Below are positions 13,312 to 18,850 of a stretch of DNA of 18,850 nt, one piece after another. Source of the stretch: Pirellulales bacterium. GTDB taxonomy: Bacteria; Planctomycetota; Planctomycetia; Pirellulales; JALHLM01. Under the pieces are notes generated by a model that did no database searches, was not told the DNA's origin, and was given only the letters and a program-made list of their open reading frames with translations. The position numbers and the translations under genes are program-made. The stretch is from the NCBI GenBank assembly GCA_022844585.1, contig JALHLM010000042.1, positions 1 to 18,850 on the forward strand, written 5' to 3'. How positions within the stretch are numbered: position 1 is the stretch's first letter; every line of letters starts with the position of its first letter.

Positions 13312-15255
13312 ATGCGATATCCAGGCTTTGCCGATTCCATTAGGCGATCGAAGTCGACTTCGCCGCACCGCCTGGAGCAGTTGGAGCGTCGCGATTTGTT
13401 GTCCGTTTCGGATTCGCTCCGCATCACGGAGATGATGTACCAGCCGGCGCCGCTGGCCGGGAGCGGCTTCGTGGCCGACGATTTTGAATACATCGAGCTC
13501 ATGAACGTCGGCCCAGCGCCAATCAATCTGAGCGGCGTGCAATTCGCGGCGGGCGTTACGTTCTCATTTACGAACAGTCAGGTCACGGTTCTAGGCCCCG
13601 GCGAGCGAGCTTTGGTCGTTAACAGCGTCGCTGGCTTCCAAACCCGCTACGGCGGCGGATTCCGTATCGCGGGCGAGTATGGCGGGCAGTTAAGCAATAG
13701 TCAGGAGCAAGTGCTGCTGCTGGATGCATTGGGCAACATCGTTCTCGATTTCAATTACGCTGACCATTGGCACAGCGCTTCCAACGGCGACGGCTTTTCG
13801 CTCGTGGTTCTAGATGCCCATTCGCCCAGTTACGCCTGGGGATTGCCTGAGACTTGGCGCGGAGGCCTGCTGGAAGGCGGCTCGCCCGGAACGGCGGAAC
13901 CGACGTTGCAGCCCGGCGATATCGTCATCAATGAAATTCTCGCGCACACCGACGAAGTGGCCGGCGACATGCTGGAGTTGTACAACCGCACGAACCGCGG
14001 GATCAACATCAGCGGTTGGTGGCTGAGCGACAAAGGGAGCGAGTTGAACCGCTACCGCGTCTCCGACGGTAAGTTCGTGCCGGCTGGCGGTTACCTGGTC
14101 TTCAATCAGGACCAGCACTTTGGCGACGCGAACGATCCGAACGCGATCATCGAATTCGGCTTCAGCGAGCTCGGCGAGGAAGTCCACATCGCCTCGTGGG
14201 ATTCGACTGGCACGACCGCGCAATACCTCTTTAGTCAGGAATTCGGGGCGTCGGACCGCGAGCGCACGCTCGGTCGGCACGTTCGCTCCGATGGCTCGAT
14301 CGTGTTCGTGGAAACAGCCGTCGCCACGATGGGCGGCCCGAACTCGCTTCCCAGCGTTGGCCCCATCGTGATCAGCGAGATCATGTACAACCGCCCCGAC
14401 ACGAGCACGGCCGGCGAGTTCATCGAACTGCACAACATCAGCGACGTCGACGTGCCATTGTTCCTGCCATCTCGGCCTGCCAGCCGCTGGGAAATCCAGG
14501 ACGCGCTCGAGTTCGCCTTTCCGGCCAACATTACGCTCGAAGCCGGCGGCTACTTGTTGATTGTCGCCAGCAATGGAGCGGCGTTCCGCGCGCAATACAA
14601 TGTGCCGGCCAACGTGCAGGTGTTCGGACCTTACGGCGGCAGCCTCTCCGATTTCGGCGAAGGCATCACGCTGACCCGCCCAGGCGACCGCGAGGTAACC
14701 GGGTTCATCCCGGACTATGTGACGGACTTCGTCGCCTACGACGATGTAGCGCCATGGCCCACTTCGGCCAATGATGGCGGCTATTCGCTCATGCGGATCG
14801 ACGATCGCGCTTTCGGCAACGACGTCGTGAACTGGAAGGCATCTGATCAGATCGGCGGCACGCCGGGTCGTTCCAACACTGCTGTCATCCAACCCGGCGA
14901 CACCAGCGGCGACGGGCGCGTGGATATCACCGATCTGAACAACGTCCGCAACGGTTTCAGATCTGAGGGACCGAGCGTCGTCGGCGACACGAACCAGGAC
15001 GGGCGCGTCGATATCCAGGATCTGAACGCGGTCCGCAACTACTTTGGCGCGGACGCCAACCATGCCCCGGCCATCGCCCCGTTAGTGGCAAGTACGGCAG
15101 GGCAGCGACGGGTGACTGTCGGGCTTGAGGCTCAATCATTTTGGCCCACGCGAGACTATGTCGCCGACATGCTGGCGACGATTCGCGCGGAACGCACGCC
15201 GCTCAAGAAGGCGAAAGCGCTGGCTTGGGACGAAGCGCTGCTGCAAGTTCTGTAG
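13312..15255 (+). CDS. Secreted lamin-tail-domain (LTD) protein with dockerin type I module
   Basis: A 647-aa modular surface or secreted protein. Residues 21-31 (LEQLERRDLLS) match the planctomycete LEPR-x-LL type N-terminal motif found on large exported proteins; no classical signal peptide precedes it. Three LTD-like beta domains follow, each opening with I(T/N/S)E(M/I)(M/L): LRITEMMYQPAP at about 36, GDIVINEILAHT at about 202, and GPIVISEIMYNRP at about 350. Each has an (E)xIELxN or LELYNR strand and a PAGGYLV/EAGGYLL turn. A dockerin-like pair of Ca-binding repeats follows (about 526-582: GDTSGDGRVDITDLNNVRN and GDTNQDGRVDIQDLNAVRN). The last 65 residues have no known domain. LTD-dockerin proteins are common in planctomycetes and of unknown function, perhaps carbohydrate or wall binding. 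The stop lies 4 bp from the stop of the convergent barrel gene. ATG 13312 has no evident Shine-Dalgarno. Confidence 0.88.
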   Translation: MRYPGFADSIRRSKSTSPHRLEQLERRDLLSVSDSLRITEMMYQPAPLAGSGFVADDFEYIELMNVGPAPINLSGVQFAAGVTFSFTNSQVTVLGPGERALVVNSVAGFQTRYGGGFRIAGEYGGQLSNSQEQVLLLDALGNIVLDFNYADHWHSASNGDGFSLVVLDAHSPSYAWGLPETWRGGLLEGGSPGTAEPTLQPGDIVINEILAHTDEVAGDMLELYNRTNRGINISGWWLSDKGSELNRYRVSDGKFVPAGGYLVFNQDQHFGDANDPNAIIEFGFSELGEEVHIASWDSTGTTAQYLFSQEFGASDRERTLGRHVRSDGSIVFVETAVATMGGPNSLPSVGPIVISEIMYNRPDTSTAGEFIELHNISDVDVPLFLPSRPASRWEIQDALEFAFPANITLEAGGYLLIVASNGAAFRAQYNVPANVQVFGPYGGSLSDFGEGITLTRPGDREVTGFIPDYVTDFVAYDDVAPWPTSANDGGYSLMRIDDRAFGNDVVNWKASDQIGGTPGRSNTAVIQPGDTSGDGRVDITDLNNVRNGFRSEGPSVVGDTNQDGRVDIQDLNAVRNYFGADANHAPAIAPLVASTAGQRRVTVGLEAQSFWPTRDYVADMLATIRAERTPLKKAKALAWDEALLQVL

Positions 15256-15259
15256 CGCC

Positions 15260-16378
15260 CTACCAGCGGACTTCCAGGCCCGCCGTCGCGCCGTGATAGA
15301 ACACGTCGCCCGTGGTGTCGATGCCGGTACGGACTTGCAACGGATCGTTGATGATGGCGAATGCGTTGAGCGGCAATTGGTCCGGCGTCAGCGCGACGGA
15401 ATCCACGTGCAACACCTGGTAGCCGCCGCGCAGCCAGACGAATTCCCAGAGTCGAATGGAACCCTTGATGCCGGCTTCCCCCGCGAACGCCGCGCGCTGG
15501 TCGTTGGCGGACAGCAATTGATTCCGCGGCGCAAAAGCAAAGATGCCGCTCGGATCGGCGGTTTCCACGACGGCGTCGTTGTTGAAGATGCCCGCGCGGA
15601 CGAACCCGGCAATCTCGATGCGGCTGTTGCGGACGAGTTGCAGGTCGGCCCCCATTTGAAAACCGTACAGGCGGTTATCGGTGCTCACTTCGTAGATGCG
15701 CGTCAGGAACGTCGACGTGCTGAACCATTCCTCGAGTTGCAGCGAACGGAAGCCGCCGAGGACAGTCAGGCGACTATTCAACTCGCGCCGTAAATTGAAT
15801 TCCTGGCTACCTAGCGTGGATCGTTGGTCGATCAACGGGGAAGTGGCTAATGCGAACTCATTCGCATCAGACGGACCGGGAAGTCGCAATAACTGCGGCC
15901 CCGGAATCAAAGCCTGCGCGCGCCAGCCATCGACGCCGAAGATACCGAATTCAAACGCCCAGCTCCGGCCGAGCGGACCTTGGATGCGGAACTTGGGTCC
16001 GATCTCACTGCTGAAGGAGAGATCACCGGCGTTCAGCAATTCGTCGCCGGTCGTCGCGTCGCGAATCAGCGTTAAGTCATTCGGATCCGTGCGGGAGAGG
16101 ATCAGCATGTCGATGCTGGCCATCCAACCGCGCGGCGGACACGGCGCGAACGGGCGTAACCATTCGCGCCCGCTCCAGCAGAATTCCGGACCGACTTGAT
16201 GTTCCGACTTGCTGGTGAGAACGCCGAGGTAGTCCTGTTCCGGCGATTCGCCGCCGTCTTCGATGACGACGGCGTCCACATCGGGCGCATCAGTCAATTC
16301 TTGGCCCACGGCAATGCCGACCGACAGCAAGGTCGCGCAAGGCACGACCAAGTTCTGCAGCCAGCGCATTCGCCCCAT
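15260..16378 (-). CDS. BBP7-family outer-membrane beta-barrel protein
   Basis: A 372-aa protein resembling the planctomycete-specific putative beta-barrel porin-7 family. The N terminus MGRMRWLQNLVVPCATLLSVGIAVGQE is a clear signal peptide (basic n-region, hydrophobic core, cleavage probably near AVGQ). The mature part opens with GPEFCWSGREWLRPFAPCPP and WMASIDMLILSR, typical of this family's first strand, and continues in alternating polar/hydrophobic strands (RSWAFEFGIFGVDGW, RLTVLGGFRSLQLEEW, YGFQMGADLQLV), ending in an aromatic C-terminal GLEVRW. Expected location is the outer membrane; pore activity is unproven. I chose ATG 16378 over ATG 16393 because GGGGGA lies about 7 nt before it and it starts directly at the signal peptide. 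The upstream 344 bp (16379-16722) contain no gene, only a 9-bp palindrome at 16645-16663. Confidence 0.88.
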   Translation of the reverse strand: MGRMRWLQNLVVPCATLLSVGIAVGQELTDAPDVDAVVIEDGGESPEQDYLGVLTSKSEHQVGPEFCWSGREWLRPFAPCPPRGWMASIDMLILSRTDPNDLTLIRDATTGDELLNAGDLSFSSEIGPKFRIQGPLGRSWAFEFGIFGVDGWRAQALIPGPQLLRLPGPSDANEFALATSPLIDQRSTLGSQEFNLRRELNSRLTVLGGFRSLQLEEWFSTSTFLTRIYEVSTDNRLYGFQMGADLQLVRNSRIEIAGFVRAGIFNNDAVVETADPSGIFAFAPRNQLLSANDQRAAFAGEAGIKGSIRLWEFVWLRGGYQVLHVDSVALTPDQLPLNAFAIINDPLQVRTGIDTTGDVFYHGATAGLEVRW

Positions 16379-16644
16379 GCTCGAATCCCCCATTCGCCGC
16401 GCGGCCAGCGCGCTTTACGAACGTCTTGAGCGCCCCCTAGCGCCGAGCCGTCAGTTTCTCTATCGGCTGCGCAAGTGGATTTGGTTACGGCGAGATATCC
16501 CGATTGACGGGAAATGCCGACCAGGAAAGATAGTCGATCGAGTCGATCCTGCGCGCAACCCCAGCGTGCCCGCGAAATACTCGTGGGATTTGCCGCTGAG
16601 GCTGTGTCAGAAAAGTTGGCAAGGCCCGGACCGGAACGAAGTCC

Positions 16645-16663
16645 ATCCCCATCGGATGGGGAT
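16645..16663. repeat. Short perfect palindrome between the barrel and cold-shock genes
   Basis: ATCCCCATC-G-GATGGGGAT has 9-bp perfect arms around one base. It lies 60 bp beyond the cold-shock gene's stop. There is no T-run on either strand, so an intrinsic terminator is not convincing; a protein site or a rho-dependent or processing hairpin is possible. I see nothing else in 16394-16722. Confidence 0.4.
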
Positions 16664-16722
16664 TTGTCACAGGGCCAAGCCAGTAGTTCGCTGGAATTCG
16701 CGACGTGGGATGAGCGGTCGGA

Positions 16723-16923
16723 CTAGGCGGGGCGGACGTTTTCCGCGCACGGACCTTTCGGCCCTTGACCTTCGGTGTAGGTCACGCGCTGACCTTCGTG
16801 CAGGTCGTCGAATTGAACGTCGACGAGGCTGGACATGTGGAAGAACAAGTCCTTGCCGCCGCTCTCCGTCTTGATGAAACCAAAACCCTTGTCCGTCAAC
16901 TTCTTGATGCTGCCTTCGGCCAT
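16723..16923 (-). CDS. Cold-shock (CspA-family) single-stranded nucleic-acid-binding protein
   Basis: A 66-aa single cold-shock domain. RNP1 is KGFGFIKT (about residues 9-16) and RNP2 is DLFFHMSSL; the ending VTYTEGQGPKGPCAENV matches the last CSD strand (GPQAxNV in most family members). The protein probably acts as an RNA chaperone melting mRNA structure. The ATG at 16923 is preceded by GTGAAGG with about 6 nt spacing; an ORF extending to 17034 is only upstream read-through. A GC-rich hairpin (16960-16978) lies in the expected 5' leader, fitting the structured leaders known for csp genes. RNP2 carries Phe-Phe-His, a normal variant. Nothing links it to its neighbours. Confidence 0.93.
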   Translation of the reverse strand: MAEGSIKKLTDKGFGFIKTESGGKDLFFHMSSLVDVQFDDLHEGQRVTYTEGQGPKGPCAENVRPA

Positions 16924-16959
16924 TTGCGTACCTTCACTTTGAATCGCTTCTGAAAACAG

Positions 16960-16978
16960 CCGGCGGCAGTGCCGCCGG
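16960..16978 (-). promoter_or_regulatory. GC-rich hairpin with U-tract in the cold-shock gene 5' leader
   Basis: Read on the minus strand: CCGGCGGCA-C-TGCCGCCGG (9-bp arms; in practice a 7-bp stem with a 5-nt loop), then CTG and TTTT, 36 nt before the cold-shock start codon. The stem-plus-T arrangement looks like a weak terminator or attenuator lying inside the leader. Its role in regulation is inference. Confidence 0.4.
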
Positions 16979-17059
16979 AAGTTGAGCATTGTAACCGATT
17001 TCCAGGCGCGAGGAACTAGCCCCCGGCCAGCCATTTTCGCAAAAAAATCGTCCCAAACT

Positions 17060-17216
17060 AAGCCCAGGGAAGGCCTCTCAAGATCTGTCCATCACCCACG
17101 ACTCGGTCGGCCTTCCCTGGGTCTGAATGCTTCACTCTGCTCGCCAAGTCGAATCCCAGGGAAGGCCCGCGATGAATTCGCTATCAGCCACGTTCTTACT
17201 GGCCTTCCCTGGGCTT
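17060..17216. repeat. Array of four 13-bp sites in alternating orientation at exact 46-bp spacing
   Basis: CCCAGGGAAGGCC occurs at 17063-17075 and 17155-17167; its reverse complement GGCCTTCCCTGGG occurs at 17109-17121 and 17201-17213. Start-to-start distance is 46 bp three times over, leaving three 33-bp spacers. The outer two sites pair over 16 bp (AAGCCCAGGGAAGGCC with its complement). Spacers 1 and 3 share ATCA-x-CCACG in register (17091-17100, 17183-17192), 92 bp apart, hinting at an old 92-bp tandem duplication; otherwise the spacers differ. The array could fold as two hairpins or one nested structure, or serve as half-sites for a DNA-binding protein. It lies in the divergent region between the cold-shock and cystathionine-synthase-like genes. 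Apart from this and the hairpin at 17411-17436, the gap 16979-17491 holds nothing I can identify. Confidence 0.85.
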
Positions 17217-17410
17217 TAACGCTGGCGGCCTGCTTGTCACCCACGTTCCGCGGGACTACATTGAGGGCACACGTGGGATTTGCGGCCGCTTGCAGCCACC
17301 AACTGCTAAAGAGCCATCGCCCCCGCCGCATCGTTCCATCCGGGGACTTTGCCTGGGCGATTATTCATGGAACCGCCTGGCCGTGGTCCTGCCGTGCAAA
17401 GGAGGGGACT

Positions 17411-17436
17411 GCGGCCGCGTTCGTTTTCGCGGCCGC
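17411..17436. repeat. GC-rich stem-loop in the leader of the cystathionine-synthase-like gene
   Basis: GCGGCCGCG (17411-17419) and CGCGGCCGC (17428-17436) form a perfect 9-bp stem with an 8-nt loop TTCGTTTT, 55 nt before the ATG at 17492. No T-run follows, so this is not a standard terminator; it may be an mRNA leader structure. I could not match this leader to SAM-I or SAM-II riboswitch patterns. Confidence 0.45.
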
Positions 17437-17491
17437 CGCACGCCCCTTCGCCGGAATGTGACCGCCGCGAAAAGGGAAGGCCAGCGCCGCC

Positions 17492-18700
17492 ATGAATGAG
17501 CTCCATCTGCCCGACGACGACTCGACCCAGCAACTGGGCATCTCCACGCTCGCGGTCCACGCCGGCGAGTCGCACCTGAAGCCCGGAAACGCGATCACGG
17601 ATCCGATTTTTTGCGCCTCGACGTACACGTTTCCCGACACGCAGTCGGTAATCGATTTCATCGAGCAGAAGTTGCCGCGCGAAGAGTACGGCCGCTACGG
17701 CAACCCCAGCGAGAAAATCGTGGAACGCAAGCTCGCGGCCCTCGACGGCGGCGAGGACGCGCTGCTTTACGCCTCGGGCATGGCCGCCATCGTCGGCCTG
17801 CTGATGACCAAGCTTAACGCCGGCGACGAAGTGATCTTCTTCGACGAGTGTTACCACCGCAGCCGCGAGTTCTGCACGAAGCATCTCGCGCGGTTCGGCG
17901 TGACAACGCGCCAGGTGAAGGCCTGCGACTACGATGCGATGGAAGCCGCCATTACGCCGGCTACCAAGTTGCTGGTCAGCGAATCGCCGACGAATCCACA
18001 TTTGAGCGTCGTCGATCTGGAACGCTTCGCCGAGATCGGCCGCCGGCGCGGCGTCGAAACGTTGATCGATGCCACGCTCGGCACGCCTTACAACTTGCGG
18101 CCGATCGCCGCGGGCGTGGACTACGTGCTGCACTCCGCGACGAAGTACCTCGCCGGGCACAACGATTTGCTCGCCGGCGTGCTGGTCGGCGGCAAGGAAC
18201 AGTTGGAGCCGGTCCGTAAACTGCGCGGCATCATGGGAGCGATTAACTCCCCGCATAACATTTACTTGTTGCTCCGCGGCCTGAAAACGTTCGAGCTGCG
18301 GATGGAACGCCACAACCAGAACGGCCTCGCGGTGGCGCAGTTCCTTGCGAACCACCCGCGAATCGAGCGAGTCTTCTACCCTGGCCTCCCTTCGCATCCG
18401 TATCACGAAGTGGCCCAACGAACGATGCGCGGTTTCGGCGGCCTGGTCACCTTCCTGGTCAAAGACGCCGATTGGCGCGCTACGGCCCGCGTGGTCGACG
18501 CGGCCCGCATCCCGCGCATTGGGCCGAGCCTGGGCGGCGTGGAATCACTGATCGAGCAGCCACTGGTGATGAGCTACTACGAATGCAGCGTCGAAGACCG
18601 CCAACGCTTCGGCATCCCGGACAACATGATCCGCCTCGCCTGCGGCATCGAGAATACGGAAGACTTGATCGCGGATTTGAAGCAAGCTCTGGCGAGCTAG
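17492..18700 (+). CDS. Cys/Met-metabolism PLP enzyme, cystathionine gamma-synthase-like
   Basis: A 402-aa trans-sulfuration-family PLP enzyme. Visible motifs: EEYGRYGNPS (65-73, Tyr and Arg reaching the neighbouring subunit's PLP phosphate), ASGMAA (94-99), Tyr121 stacking on PLP, SESPTNPHL, Asp193 in LIDATLGTP, and the Schiff-base Lys218 in LHSATKYLAGHND. The C-terminal substrate region GPSLGGVESLIEQPLVMSYY also fits. EYGRYGNP, the HSATK-x2-GGHND-like segment and the ending RFGIPDNMIRLACGIENTEDLIADL are close to plant-type cystathionine gamma-synthase as I remember it, so making cystathionine or homocysteine from an activated homoserine and cysteine or sulfide is the likely role. Cystathionine gamma-lyase or methionine gamma-lyase cannot be excluded. 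A GGGAAGG Shine-Dalgarno lies about 11 nt upstream of ATG 17492. It stands alone and is followed directly by a long inverted repeat. Confidence 0.88.
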   Translation: MNELHLPDDDSTQQLGISTLAVHAGESHLKPGNAITDPIFCASTYTFPDTQSVIDFIEQKLPREEYGRYGNPSEKIVERKLAALDGGEDALLYASGMAAIVGLLMTKLNAGDEVIFFDECYHRSREFCTKHLARFGVTTRQVKACDYDAMEAAITPATKLLVSESPTNPHLSVVDLERFAEIGRRRGVETLIDATLGTPYNLRPIAAGVDYVLHSATKYLAGHNDLLAGVLVGGKEQLEPVRKLRGIMGAINSPHNIYLLLRGLKTFELRMERHNQNGLAVAQFLANHPRIERVFYPGLPSHPYHEVAQRTMRGFGGLVTFLVKDADWRATARVVDAARIPRIGPSLGGVESLIEQPLVMSYYECSVEDRQRFGIPDNMIRLACGIENTEDLIADLKQALAS

Positions 18701-18832
18701 TTTGAAGTTTTCAGTGTTCAGTTTTCAGTGTTTCTTAACTTCGGTTGACTGTTGCTCAATGCGTTCTGGCCGTTTCCATTTCATTTACGAAGCCATTCTC
18801 TTCACTGAAAACTGAACACTGAAAACATCAAA
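18701..18832. repeat. Long inverted repeat immediately after the cystathionine-synthase-like gene
   Basis: The 24 bases 18707-18730 are the exact reverse complement of 18803-18826. The pairing resumes after one A-A mismatch (18701-18705 with 18828-18832), giving a 30-bp arm. Each arm is itself built of two TTTTCAGTG units separated by a TTCAG linker. The arm begins at the first base after the stop codon. It may act as a bidirectional 3'-end structure or be a dispersed MITE/REP-like repeat. The 72-bp centre has no ORF, and the bases after 18832 hold nothing recognisable. Confidence 0.8.
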
Positions 18833-18850
18833 AACTCCCATTCAATTACG

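Noticed and set aside
13810..15063. 417-aa minus-strand frame over the LTD/dockerin gene
   Set aside because: The plus strand has repeated LTD motifs and dockerin calcium loops; the antisense translation has no recognisable features.
16263..16874. 203-aa plus-strand frame across the barrel/cold-shock gap
   Set aside because: It overlaps the antisense of both flanking genes, is Arg/Ser/Pro-rich and shows no domain or ribosome binding site.
17060..17216. CRISPR array
   Set aside because: Repeats are only 13 bp and alternate in orientation, there are just four of them, and no cas gene is in the window; direct repeats of 24 bp or more would be expected.
17220..17491. SAM riboswitch in front of the cystathionine-synthase-like gene
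   Set aside because: I found none of the conserved SAM-I or SAM-II core strings; only a simple 9-bp GC stem-loop is present.

Overview
The window looks like part of a Planctomycetes chromosome, probably of the Pirellulales type. The evidence is a BBP7-type outer-membrane barrel, a lamin-tail/dockerin surface protein with an N-terminal LE-x2-RRxLLS motif, a DUF5690-type transporter, and several intergenic repeats I associate with that phylum (5895-5917, 10117-10147, 3701-3803). I see no rRNA, tRNA, transposase, phage gene or true CRISPR array. DNA is GC-rich throughout, except a slightly AT-richer stretch around 13190-13310.

Layout. 125-1859: a transglutaminase-like protein and an atypical NAD(P)-binding SDR protein, same strand, 25 nt apart. 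1987-3663: a fatty-acyl-CoA-ligase-type AMP-binding enzyme, followed by a 103-bp element with perfect 26-bp inverted arms. 3987-4484: a small membrane-anchored unknown. 4481-13125: a phosphonate-catabolism island (below), closed by a strong intrinsic terminator at 13157-13184. 13312-15255: a secreted LTD/dockerin protein, convergent with a BBP7 barrel (15260-16378, minus). 16723-16923 (minus): a cold-shock protein. 17060-17216: four 13-bp sites in alternating orientation spaced exactly 46 bp apart, in the divergent region before a cystathionine gamma-synthase-like gene (17492-18700). The window ends in a long inverted repeat.

The island. On the minus strand is PbfA, a class-III-transaminase-fold lyase thought to turn (R)-1-hydroxy-2-aminoethylphosphonate into phosphonoacetaldehyde. 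Divergent from it run a 12-TM MFS/DUF5690 transporter, a Rieske oxygenase of the glycine-betaine-demethylase type, a TTGA-overlapping FAD amine oxidoreductase, a 75-aa unknown protein, PhnA (phosphonoacetate hydrolase) and PhnY (phosphonoacetaldehyde dehydrogenase). PbfA, PhnY and PhnA form a complete route from hydroxylated aminoethylphosphonate to acetate, phosphate and ammonia. The Rieske/FAD pair is the unusual part. By analogy with betaine catabolism it could strip N-methyl groups from methylated aminoethylphosphonates; alternatively the Rieske enzyme could hydroxylate aminoethylphosphonate at C1 to feed PbfA. Either would be a route I do not recognise as described. No PhnW, PhnX, PhnZ, ABC phosphonate importer, LysR-type regulator or Rieske reductase is encoded in the window.
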